Part shown: positions 26,062 through 33,360 of the stretch, one piece after another
Layout of the letters: each line of letters opens with the position of its first letter
Numbering within the stretch: the stretch's first letter is position 1
NCBI GenBank assembly: GCA_001319865.1
Contig: BBSL01000196.1
Location: 1-43,606 of the forward strand
Source of the DNA: Burkholderia sp. E7m39
GTDB taxonomy: Bacteria > Pseudomonadota > Gammaproteobacteria > Burkholderiales > Burkholderiaceae
Reading direction: 5' to 3'
Length of the DNA stretch: 43,606 nt
Translations under genes and position numbers: made by a program
Notes under the pieces: model-generated
Told to the model about the DNA's origin: nothing
The model's database searches: none
What the model saw: only the letters and a program-made list of their open reading frames with translations

Positions 26062-27156
26062 TTACAGCGCGCCCTTTCTGCCGTCTTCGGTCAGTTTCAG
26101 CAGCGGCGTCGACTTGAGCAGATTGTCCGTCTGCACGCGCTCCCACAGACTTCCTTTTCCTTGCTGACGACCGCGCTGGTCTTCGAGACGGAGCCACTGC
26201 TCGACGGTCCGGACACGGTTCGGATGGATCTCGTCGAGCAGCGCATAGTCGCGTTGGATCACGTTGTGCTTCCAGATATTCCAGAACCCGGTGAAGTTGT
26301 CGCGAAAGCTCATCGTGCCCTTGTCATTCAGATCCGCGTTGTATCCGGCGGGCAGGCGGGCGGCCATCTTGAGCGGCCCATTCCAGTAGGTGTCCAGATC
26401 CGTGTCGATATAGCGTGCCGCATGTCCCGTTACCCGCTCGAAGGCGTCAGCCAGCGCGTGGTATCCGACCTGCTCGATCGCGACTTCGAGTGCCATGCCG
26501 TTCGCGCGTTCGGGGTGGTCGAACAACCAGCGCGCGTAGTAGCCGCAATCGTCCAGCGCGACGTGAGGCACCGTGCCGTTGCCAAGCGGCACACGCCAGG
26601 TCAGCACGCCGTCTTCGACGAGCGGCATCATCGGCGTCATGGCCGAAATCGCCATCTCCATGTACGGCCCTGTGGTGAACACGGCCGCGCCCATGCGGTC
26701 CCCGTTCGTCTGGTTCTGGAACAGAATCCATTCGCCTATGCGGCCCTTGCCGTCATAGTGGCCGGTGCGAAAGCGGGAATCGTAGCCAGCCTTCTTGAGT
26801 GCATAGTCGAGGTTGCCATACACGAAGAACCTGATGCCTTCCTCAAGGGCAATTTCGTAGCAACGGATCGCCCAGTAGATCTCGGTTTTCTCGCCCGTGT
26901 TGAAGCCGTCGAGATTGATATAGGCACCGTCGCAACCGCGGAAACCTTCTCGCAGGATGGCCTCGTCGGCGAACGAACCCTTCAGGATGGATACGTTGCC
27001 GAGTGCGAGCAGTGCCTTGGCACGCCGGGAATCAGGGTCACGGCTCAAAGCTCGGATGGAATATTTGCCGTCGGCTACAAGCGCGCGGATGACAGGCAGG
27101 CCCTGCGCGCCTGTGCCGCCGACGACGAATATCCGGGACGCAATCTGGGAAGGCAT
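26062..27156 (-). CDS. NmrA-like NAD(P)-binding protein
   Basis: 364 residues. A Rossmann fold opens the protein with FVVGGTGAQGLPVIRALV (10-27), where GGTGAQG is the NmrA-type dinucleotide motif, followed by LSRDPDSRRAKAL. The classical Tyr-x3-Lys active site of extended SDRs is not evident, which agrees with NmrA relatives that act as redox sensors or as quinone/isoflavone-type reductases. The C-terminal third (about 240-364) is a larger substrate-side domain. I chose the ATG at 27156, with AAGGA upstream; further upstream the frame crosses the palindromic control region. It is divergent from an HxlR regulator gene, a pairing frequently seen for electrophile- or quinone-responsive reductases. 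Confidence 0.85.
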   Translation of the reverse strand: MPSQIASRIFVVGGTGAQGLPVIRALVADGKYSIRALSRDPDSRRAKALLALGNVSILKGSFADEAILREGFRGCDGAYINLDGFNTGEKTEIYWAIRCYEIALEEGIRFFVYGNLDYALKKAGYDSRFRTGHYDGKGRIGEWILFQNQTNGDRMGAAVFTTGPYMEMAISAMTPMMPLVEDGVLTWRVPLGNGTVPHVALDDCGYYARWLFDHPERANGMALEVAIEQVGYHALADAFERVTGHAARYIDTDLDTYWNGPLKMAARLPAGYNADLNDKGTMSFRDNFTGFWNIWKHNVIQRDYALLDEIHPNRVRTVEQWLRLEDQRGRQQGKGSLWERVQTDNLLKSTPLLKLTEDGRKGAL

Positions 27157-27204
27157 GGTGGTTTCCTTGAGGTCGAAACAGCAGGCATCGCCGATAACGC
27201 CTGC

Positions 27205-27247
27205 GGGCAGACTACTAACTCTTATGATAAGAGTTAGTAGTCTGCCC
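27205..27247. promoter_or_regulatory. Perfect 43-nt palindrome, likely HxlR operator
   Basis: A 21-base left arm (27205-27225, starting GGGCAGACTAC) and a 21-base right arm (27227-27247) are exact reverse complements around a single G at 27226. The core is ACTCTTAT-G-ATAAGAGT. It lies about 50 bases in front of the NmrA-like gene. A related, weaker copy (CTCTTATAATGAGACT) lies near the hxlR promoter. A further inverted repeat, CTGCCCA / TGGGCAG (27242-27248 and 27260-27266), overlaps its right edge. Confidence 0.7.
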
Positions 27248-27320
27248 AGCAAGCACTTTTGGGCAGTGGGTTCGTGAGGCGAAGGAACTGCGTGGCGGGA
27301 TCGTTCCGCCGTACGCGCGC

Positions 27321-27340
27321 GACTCTTATAATGAGACTTA
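27321..27340 (+). promoter_or_regulatory. -10 box and imperfect operator before the HxlR gene
   Basis: TATAAT at 27327-27332 is a perfect -10 box on the plus strand, 57 bases ahead of the hxlR-type start codon. It sits inside ACTCTTATAATGAGACT, an imperfect palindrome that shares the ACTCTTAT half-site with the 43-nt palindrome. Autoregulation is therefore likely. The -35 position (TTCCGC at 27304-27309) is weak. Confidence 0.5.
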
Positions 27341-27389
27341 CCCGGCGACGACCGTCGGACTATCAGGGACACAGTCAAGGGACGCGGAC

Positions 27390-27896
27390 ATGCGATCGAA
27401 AGGTTTCGACGGGATGGTGTGCCCGATCGCGGGCGTGATGGCGGCGATCGGCGACCGATGGGGTCTGCTGATCCTGCGCGATCTTGTTTGCGGGCTCAGC
27501 CGATATGACGAATTTCGCCAGTCGTCCGGCATCACCAATGCGACGCTCAGCGATCGGCTCAAACACCTCGAGGCCAACGAGCTGGTTGAGCGCAGGCGCT
27601 ATCAGGTCAATCCGGAGCGATTCGAATATCTGTTGACCCGCAAGGGCCGGCAGCTTGCCCCGCTGATGCCGATGCTCGCCCAGATTGGCGATAGTCTGGA
27701 GGTTTCCGGAGCGCCGGCGCCGCCGATGAAGTTCGTGAATCGAAAGACGGGGGCGGAAGTACGGTGGAGCTTTGTCGATCAGAACACGGGCGAGCCAATC
27801 AACCCGGCCGATCTGGCCATCGAGGAAGGCCCCGGCGCCGACGATCTGGTCCGTTGGCGCTTATCTCAACGTGAGCATCGCCGCGAGAAAGCCTAA
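27390..27896 (+). CDS. HxlR-family transcriptional regulator
   Basis: 168 residues. A winged helix-turn-helix fills about residues 10-95: CPIAGVMAAIGDRWGLLILR, then LSRYDEFRQSSGITNATLSD, then LKHLEANELVERRRY. Cys11 at the start of the domain is the conserved cysteine that in several HxlR relatives senses quinones or aldehydes; a second cysteine is at 34. The C-terminal extension (about 110-168) is longer than in minimal members. It is divergent from the NmrA-like gene, and matching palindromic sites lie in front of both genes. Confidence 0.93.
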   Translation: MRSKGFDGMVCPIAGVMAAIGDRWGLLILRDLVCGLSRYDEFRQSSGITNATLSDRLKHLEANELVERRRYQVNPERFEYLLTRKGRQLAPLMPMLAQIGDSLEVSGAPAPPMKFVNRKTGAEVRWSFVDQNTGEPINPADLAIEEGPGADDLVRWRLSQREHRREKA

Positions 27897-27905
27897 CGTT
27901 TGCTC

Positions 27906-27962
27906 GCACCCGGATGCCGACGCGACCGACGCTATCGACCATGCTTTGTCGGCATCGGGTGC
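27906..27962. terminator. Long hairpin between convergent regulator genes
   Basis: GCACCCGGATGCCGAC (27906-27921) pairs with GTCGGCATCGGGTGC (27948-27962) over 15 base pairs with one bulged C; the loop is 26 bases. It lies between the stops of the HxlR gene (27896) and the GntR gene (27996), the place for a two-way terminator. No T-run. Confidence 0.6.
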
Positions 27963-27995
27963 ACAGCATCATTCCTTGCGCAGCGCTGCCTGTGC

Positions 27996-28757
27996 TTATT
28001 TGCTGGCGTTGTTGAGCACATCGAGCGCCGCCGCGCATGCGCCCCGCAGTTGTTCACGCATCAAATCCTGCACATCGCCCGTTCCATTGACGATTGCATC
28101 GCGAATTCGCACTGCCTGTTCGAACGACGCGCGCATCCGTCCGCCTCGCGCCATCGCGATACGGCGCAGCCGGCGCACCGGCCCAATCAGCGACGCATGG
28201 TTCTGCTGCAACGTGCGGTTGTCGGCGATCGTCATCACGATCGTGTAAAAGCGGTCCAACGCATCGACATAGGCCGCCGCGTCGTCGGCCTCTACGCTGG
28301 CGCGCATCGCATTGATCACCTCGTCTAGCTGCGCGGCGCCGAGCGGTGTCATGCGCTCGGACGCGAGCTGCACCGCGAGGCATTCGAGCGCGGCACGCAC
28401 CGTATAAATCTCCTCGACGTCACGCAGCGTCACCGAACGCACGTAGGCGCCCACGCGCGGCAGGATCGTCACCAGCCCTTCGCGTTCCAGTTGCGCGAAG
28501 GCCTCACGCATCGGCGTGCGGCTGACGTTCAGCTGCTTCGCGACCTGTACCTCCGACAGACGGCTGCCCGGCGCGAGCACGCCTTCCACGATTGCCTCGC
28601 GCAACGCGGGCACGACGACGCCATCGCTCAACGAATCGCCTGCGGAATCCAGCGAGCGCAGCTGCGCGTGGTAGCGCGTGGCGATCGATTCAAGCGTGGG
28701 CGCCTGGCGCCTGGGGGCCGTCGTGGCTTTCGAAGATGCTGTTTTTGCGGCGGGCAT
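27996..28757 (-). CDS. GntR-family (FCD domain) transcriptional regulator
   Basis: 253 residues. A flexible Ala/Lys/Thr-rich leader (1-20) precedes a GntR winged helix-turn-helix at about 45-108 (LREAIVEGVLAPGSRLSEVQ, then LNVSRTPMREAFAQLEREGL). The C-terminal helical FCD domain starts near 112 (LRDVEEIYTVRAALECLAVQ). I chose the ATG at 28757, which has GAGG nearby; an upstream in-frame ATG lies beyond the operator. It is divergent from the enoyl-CoA hydratase-like gene, with stacked GTATAC-type inverted repeats in the 56-base gap, so it should repress that operon and itself until an acid effector binds (inference). Confidence 0.92.
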   Translation of the reverse strand: MPAAKTASSKATTAPRRQAPTLESIATRYHAQLRSLDSAGDSLSDGVVVPALREAIVEGVLAPGSRLSEVQVAKQLNVSRTPMREAFAQLEREGLVTILPRVGAYVRSVTLRDVEEIYTVRAALECLAVQLASERMTPLGAAQLDEVINAMRASVEADDAAAYVDALDRFYTIVMTIADNRTLQQNHASLIGPVRRLRRIAMARGGRMRASFEQAVRIRDAIVNGTGDVQDLMREQLRGACAAALDVLNNASK

Positions 28758-28800
28758 TGACACCTCGGATTTCTGTGAATACGCTGTATACAGATTATAC
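28757..28800 (+). promoter_or_regulatory. Promoter and GntR operator of the hydratase-MFS-ALDH operon
   Basis: A consensus -35 box TTGACA (28757-28762) is followed after 17 bases by TACGCT (28780-28785), a weak -10. The -10 region runs into the operator: CTGTATACAG (28784-28793) is a perfect palindrome, and GTATA-N5-TATAC (28786-28800) overlaps it. The -35 box also overlaps the start codon of the divergent regulator gene. Confidence 0.5.
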
Positions 28801-28813
28801 AACAGGAGACGAC

Positions 28814-29545
28814 ATGGATCGCAGTCCATTGCAGGCGCCCGTTCTGATCGAACATAGCGGCGATACGCTCACTTTTACGCTGAACCGTCCGGACGATGGC
28901 AACGAAGTCTCGGGTGCGATGTTCGACGCGATGTCCGATGCGTTGCGCAGCGAAGCCGTGCAGGCGAAGGCGCGCGTGCTGCGCATCCGTGCGAACGGCG
29001 ATGTGTTCTGCACGGGCCGCGAGCGCGCGGGGCGGGACGCCGTGTCGATCCGCGCCGAAGTCGCGCGATTGATCGAACTCAAGCGGCTCGTACGCAACAC
29101 GTCGTTGATTTCGATTGCGCAGGTGCAGGGCGATGCATTCGGCTTCGGCTTCGGACTCGCGATCCTGTGCGACTTCACGCTCGTCGCGTCGTCGGCGCGG
29201 CTCGCGTTCCCTGAGATGCGCGCCGGTCTGCCGCCCGCCGCGATCATGGCCTATCTCGGCGGCTATGCATTGCCGAAGGCCGTGTTCCCGATGGTCTTGT
29301 TCGGCGACGTCATCGCTGCGGAAGCGGCCTTGCAGGCTGGGCTCATCACACGCGTATGCGAGCCCGCGACTCTGCATGCCGAAGCGGAGGCGCTTGCCGC
29401 ACGCATTCTGTCGCTGGACGAAGCGGGCGCGAAAGGGTGTAAGGCATTCTTCCTCGCGGCGCAGGAAGGCAGCGTCGAGCAGAACTTCCGCGCCGCAACC
29501 GACATGCTGACCGTCAACGCATTGCGGCTGATGCAGGCCCGCTGA
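28814..29545 (+). CDS. Enoyl-CoA hydratase/isomerase-family protein
   Basis: 243 residues of the crotonase family. The first oxyanion-hole region is FCTGRE (65-70) and the second is QGDAFGFGFG (105-114). At the position of the first catalytic glutamate of standard hydratases (GGGCEL in rat) this protein has Gly114; the second, Glu134 in FPEMRAG, is kept. It is therefore probably not a simple hydratase; isomerase, lyase or hydrolase chemistry on an acyl-CoA is possible. AGGAGA precedes the ATG. It is the first gene of a GntR-controlled operon with an aromatic-acid-type MFS and an aldehyde dehydrogenase. No acyl-CoA ligase is nearby, so the CoA thioester must be made elsewhere. Confidence 0.87.
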   Translation: MDRSPLQAPVLIEHSGDTLTFTLNRPDDGNEVSGAMFDAMSDALRSEAVQAKARVLRIRANGDVFCTGRERAGRDAVSIRAEVARLIELKRLVRNTSLISIAQVQGDAFGFGFGLAILCDFTLVASSARLAFPEMRAGLPPAAIMAYLGGYALPKAVFPMVLFGDVIAAEAALQAGLITRVCEPATLHAEAEALAARILSLDEAGAKGCKAFFLAAQEGSVEQNFRAATDMLTVNALRLMQAR

Positions 29546-29641
29546 GCGCGGCCGCGCTTCGCCAGCTCGATACAACACGGCGTGCGGATGCGGCAGAAGG
29601 CGCTTAGGCGCTGCGCACCGTAACGTCGACAGGAGACAGAC

Positions 29642-31042
29642 ATGAACGTCAACGCAGGAGCCAGACTCGACCGTTTGCCGATGTCGGGATTTCATCGGCG
29701 CATCATGTGGTTGATCGGCATTGGCATGTTCTTCGATGGTTTCGATATCTACGTCGCGTCGACGGTGCTCGGTGCGACGCTCAAATCCGGCTTCTCCACG
29801 CTCGGACAGAACGCGCTGTTCGTGTCGCTGACCTTTCTCGGCATGATGCTCGGCTCGCTCGGCACCGGTTTCCTCGGCGACCGCTTCGGCCGGCGTTTCA
29901 CGTATCAGGCGAACCTCGCTGTGTTCGGGCTGGCGTCGCTCGGTGCCGCGCTCGCACCGAGCATGAACGTGCTGATTGCGTGCCGCTTCGTGATGGGACT
30001 CGGCCTCGGCGCGGAAAACGTGGTCGGTTACTCGACGCTGACCGAATTCGTGCCGCCGCAAAAGCGCGGCAAGCTGCAGGGTTTGATGGCGGTGTTCGTC
30101 GTGTCGGGCTTGCCCGTCGCGGGGCTGATCGGGCTCTTGCTGATTCCGTCGTTCGGCTGGCGCGCGATGTTCGTGCTCGGCGGCATTGGCGCACTGGGCG
30201 TCTGGTATGCGCGCAAGTCGTTGCCTGAGTCGCCGCGCTGGCTCGATTCCGTTGGACGGCACGACGAAGCCGATGCGATTTTGCGTCGAATCGAAACCGA
30301 GGTGACGGCCGCGCGAGGCGGCGAACCGCTGCCAGCGCCAGCTTCGACGAAACCCGGCGCGGCCGGGCCGCAGATGCTGTCGTTCGGTTCGCTGTTCAGC
30401 GGCGTGATGCTGCAGCGGATGATCGTCGGCTGCGTGACGCTCATCGTCATCAATACGCTGCTGTATGGCTTCGTCACGTGGCTGCCGACCTTCTTCGTGC
30501 ATCAGGGCTTCAGCATCGCGAAGTCGTTCGGCTTTGCGCTCGTCATGTCGCTCGGCGCGCCCATCGGCTCCGCAATCGGCGCGCTGACGGCCGATGCCTG
30601 GGGACGCAAGCCGACCATCATCGGCTCGTCGCTCGCTGCCATCGTGTTCGGCGCAATGTATCCGTTCATCACGAACCCCGTGGTTCTCCCCATCGTCGGA
30701 TTGCTGCTGACCATTCCCATTTATGTGCTGGTCGCGCTGCTCTTCGCCGTGTACGTGCCCGAACTCTTTCCGACGGAAGTGCGGCTGCGCGCGTCGGGTG
30801 TCTGCAACACGTTGGGACGCGGCGCCACCATCATCACGCCTTTCATCGTGGTGTCGCTGTTCGCGCAATACGGCATCGTCGGCGTGCTCGCGATGATGAT
30901 CGGTTTGCTCGCCGTGCAGATCGTCGTGGTGGCATGGCTCGGCGTCGAGCCGACGGGGCGGCGCCTCGAAGACCTTCAGCCGGAAGACACAAGCTCGCGC
31001 GATGCGCTGCATACCGATGCACACGCTTCGCCTCTCAAATGA
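29642..31042 (+). CDS. MFS transporter, aromatic acid:H+ symporter-like
   Basis: 466 residues with about 12 membrane helices. The first helix carries FFDGFDIYVAS, like the DGFD motif of benzoate and 4-hydroxybenzoate carriers. GFLGDRFGRRF is the loop between helices 2 and 3, and PESPRWLDSVGR follows helix 6 as in the sugar-porter and AAHS branches. A central loop (about 215-245) separates the two halves. AGGAGA lies before the ATG. Its place between a CoA-enzyme gene and an aldehyde dehydrogenase gene suggests import of an aromatic or aliphatic carboxylic acid that is then degraded by them. Substrate not readable. Confidence 0.9.
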   Translation: MNVNAGARLDRLPMSGFHRRIMWLIGIGMFFDGFDIYVASTVLGATLKSGFSTLGQNALFVSLTFLGMMLGSLGTGFLGDRFGRRFTYQANLAVFGLASLGAALAPSMNVLIACRFVMGLGLGAENVVGYSTLTEFVPPQKRGKLQGLMAVFVVSGLPVAGLIGLLLIPSFGWRAMFVLGGIGALGVWYARKSLPESPRWLDSVGRHDEADAILRRIETEVTAARGGEPLPAPASTKPGAAGPQMLSFGSLFSGVMLQRMIVGCVTLIVINTLLYGFVTWLPTFFVHQGFSIAKSFGFALVMSLGAPIGSAIGALTADAWGRKPTIIGSSLAAIVFGAMYPFITNPVVLPIVGLLLTIPIYVLVALLFAVYVPELFPTEVRLRASGVCNTLGRGATIITPFIVVSLFAQYGIVGVLAMMIGLLAVQIVVVAWLGVEPTGRRLEDLQPEDTSSRDALHTDAHASPLK

Positions 31043-31060
31043 CTCGACAGGAACAATGCA

Positions 31061-32572
31061 ATGGATACAACCAACACGCAGCACTACGATGCACAATTGT
31101 TGATCGACGGCGAATGGACGGATGCCGAGGAAGGCCGCACGCTCGATATCCTGAATCCCGCGACGGGTGAGGTGATTGGGGCGCTCGCATCGGCTTCGGC
31201 CAGCGACGTGGATCGCGCTGTGCAGGCAGGGCATCGCGCATTCGAAGGCGGCGCGTGGCGCGATATGCCGATCCAGCAGCGTGCGCGCATTCTCAATCGT
31301 TTCGCCGATCTGTTCGAAGCGGATCTCGAACAGTTCTACAAGCTCGAAACACTCAATAACGGCCGTCCCGTTTCGGAAACGCGCGCACAGATTTCAAGGC
31401 TGCCCCAGTTCTATCGCTACTTTGCCGCGCTCGCGCTCACACGCCGCAGCGACGTGATTCCCATCGAAGGGCCGTACCTGTGCTACACGCAGCGCGTGCC
31501 GCTCGGCGTGGTCGCGCTGATGACATCGTTCAATCATCCGTTGATGATTCTGTCGAAGAGCCTTGCGCCCGCGCTCGCGACGGGCAACAGCGTGGTCATC
31601 AAGGCTTCGGAACAGACGCCGCTCACGACCGTGCGGCTCGTGAGGCTGCTGCAGGAAGCGGGCGTCCCGAGAGGCGTTGTCAACGTCGTGAACGGGGAGG
31701 GGCGCGAAGCGGGCGCGGCACTCGCACGTCATCCGCTGATCCGCAAAGTCGTGTTCACAGGCGGCACGGAAGTGGGTCGCTCGATTGGTGAGGCAGCCGC
31801 GCACAATTTCGCGCTCACCACGCTGGAACTGGGCGGCAAGGGCGCGGTGATCCTTTTCGACGATTTCGATATCGAGCGTGCGGTGAACGGCGCGGCGTTC
31901 GCAGCGTTTATCGGCGCTGGGCAGACCTGCGTGTGCGGTGCGCGCATCCTGGTGCAAAAGTCGATGTATGCGGCGTTCCTCGAACGCTTCCGCGCGAAGG
32001 TGGATGGCATCCGCGTGGGCGATCCGGCTGATGCGAAGACGCAGCTTGGGCCGGTGATTTCCGAGCGCTCGCGGCAGCGCATCCTCGCGATGCTCGAACG
32101 GGCGAAGGAGGCTGGTGCGAAAGTGCTGACAGGCGGGCGCGTGCCGCCCGCCTTGACGTCGGGGTATTTCCTCGAGCCCACCGTCATCTATGACGCGAAT
32201 CCGCATTCGGAGATCGGCCAGGACGAGGTATTTGGGCCCGTGACGGTTGTCATGCCGTTCGAAGACGAAGCCGATGCGATCCGGATCGCCAACGATACAC
32301 AGTTCGGTCTCGCCGCTTCCATCTGGACGCAGGACGTCGCGCGTGCGCATCGGGTCGCGGGCAAGCTGGAATTCGGCATGGTGTGGGTCAACGACCATCA
32401 TCGTCTGGACCCGGCGTCGCCGTGGGGCGGATTCAAGAACAGCGGCGTCGGACGCGAGACGGGCATCGAGTCATTCGACCAGTTCAGCGAACCGCGCGCG
32501 GTGACGATCAACACGACGGGCAAGACGGTCGACTGGTATGCGGACGATGGCGAACTCAAGCGGCTGAACTAG
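31061..32572 (+). CDS. NAD(P)+-dependent aldehyde dehydrogenase
   Basis: 503 residues, a full-length classical aldehyde dehydrogenase. MTSFNHPLMI (154-163) holds the oxyanion-hole asparagine Asn158; VFTGGTEVGRSIG is the cofactor turn; Glu256 (LELGGKGA) is the base and Cys290 (GAGQTCVCG) the nucleophile. EVFGPVTVVMPF and the C-terminal PWGGFKNSGVGRE are standard. It resembles the betaine-/hydroxymuconate-semialdehyde type. The start is 18 bases after the MFS stop, with AGGA upstream. It is probably the last step of the small operon, oxidising an aldehyde released from the imported acid. Confidence 0.92.
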   Translation: MDTTNTQHYDAQLLIDGEWTDAEEGRTLDILNPATGEVIGALASASASDVDRAVQAGHRAFEGGAWRDMPIQQRARILNRFADLFEADLEQFYKLETLNNGRPVSETRAQISRLPQFYRYFAALALTRRSDVIPIEGPYLCYTQRVPLGVVALMTSFNHPLMILSKSLAPALATGNSVVIKASEQTPLTTVRLVRLLQEAGVPRGVVNVVNGEGREAGAALARHPLIRKVVFTGGTEVGRSIGEAAAHNFALTTLELGGKGAVILFDDFDIERAVNGAAFAAFIGAGQTCVCGARILVQKSMYAAFLERFRAKVDGIRVGDPADAKTQLGPVISERSRQRILAMLERAKEAGAKVLTGGRVPPALTSGYFLEPTVIYDANPHSEIGQDEVFGPVTVVMPFEDEADAIRIANDTQFGLAASIWTQDVARAHRVAGKLEFGMVWVNDHHRLDPASPWGGFKNSGVGRETGIESFDQFSEPRAVTINTTGKTVDWYADDGELKRLN

Positions 32573-33005
32573 GCAGCGTGGTCCGGGCAGAACCCGTTGT
32601 GCGGCGCTGATGCCCCGCTCATCGCCATTGCCCCGGACCTGGCGTGCAGCAGGACGAGCGCGAGCGTCCTGCCTGCGGCAGCGTCAGCGTTGCACCGCAT
32701 TGCGCGTCTAGCCGCATATCGCAGACGTCCATCGGCGGGAAGGTGAGCGCCGGACCAGCGTTGCCGGCGTAATTTCCCGATCACCCGCACATGTCCAGCG
32801 CCTTCGGGCAACCCGACCAAAGGAATCTGATTCGCCAGGATGCCCTGATAGCCTGGCGGGGTCATCTTGTCCTTCGCGGGTAGATTGACCCAAAGGTGGA
32901 CCATCTCCCGCGTCCCGCCTGTTCTAGCGAACGCGCACGAATGGAACGCCTCATGCAGTATCCGTGCGCCCGCTGTCATCCATTGCACCTCGCCGGGTAC
33001 TGATA
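32569..33005 (-). pseudogene. Pirin gene remnant (front end lost, frameshifted)
   Basis: Reading the minus strand from about 33003, the sequence gives clear pirin motifs: PGEVQWMTAGARILHEAFHS, then REMVHLWVNLPAKDKM and TPPGYQGI. Near 32775 the homology moves to another frame (NYAGNAGPALTFPPMDV, then CDMRLDAQCGATLTLP), and near 32680 it returns to the first (GRTLALVLLHA). The N-terminal part of pirin, with the PHRGFET-type metal-site region, is not visible upstream. At least two frameshifts plus truncation mark it as a dead gene. It is convergent with the aldehyde dehydrogenase gene, and the two overlap by four bases. Confidence 0.75.
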
Positions 33006-33360
33006 GTCGCGTCCTGCCGACCAGGGCGGAACTCCATCCAAAACGCACGCGCCTGGCAGCGGGCGCGACTGCTCTTCGAACTGCAATGGATTTGCGTCTG
33101 CAGCAGAGCGAGCCGCGCTGCGTTTCCCGCTAAGTAGCCGCTGGCCTTGTCGAATTGGTCTGCAACCGACCGTGGCCGTCGCTCGATCGAGCATGTCCGC
33201 GCCAGTCAATCCCATCATCGCGATCGGCGATGGTGCCTTTCCAAAAGACCACGTACAGCGCGACTGGCCTGATGCATGATGTTTTCTCATCAAATCCAGC
33301 TGCGCAACCGCAGGGCCGATTTTCCCGCGGCCAATAAATCGATGGAGCGAGACGAAGCCA
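33006..33360. other. Gene-free stretch, control region of the leuCDB-like operon
   Basis: About 355 bases between the pirin remnant and the LeuC-like gene. It should contain the promoter for the following ten-gene operon. I see an inverted repeat TGATG-N6-CATCA at 33277-33292, about 70 bases before the start codon, that could serve the LysR-type regulator encoded at the far end of the operon. I could not assign a confident -35/-10 pair. No gene is recognised here. Confidence 0.4.

Noticed and set aside
29545..29558. 14-base palindrome AGCGCGGCCGCGCT after the hydratase gene
   Set aside because: It has no loop, so it cannot form a good hairpin, and such GC palindromes are expected by chance in this composition.
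28628..31234. Very long minus-strand open frame (868 codons) antisense to the hydratase and MFS genes
   Set aside because: Its translation is rich in Arg, His and Asp with no family motif, typical of the antisense frame of high-GC genes. The plus-strand genes have clear motifs and ribosome sites. The same reasoning removes the long antisense frames at 3506-5119, 6845-8218, 20398-21660, 22156-23625, 33130-34833, 34926-36665 and 38705-39985.
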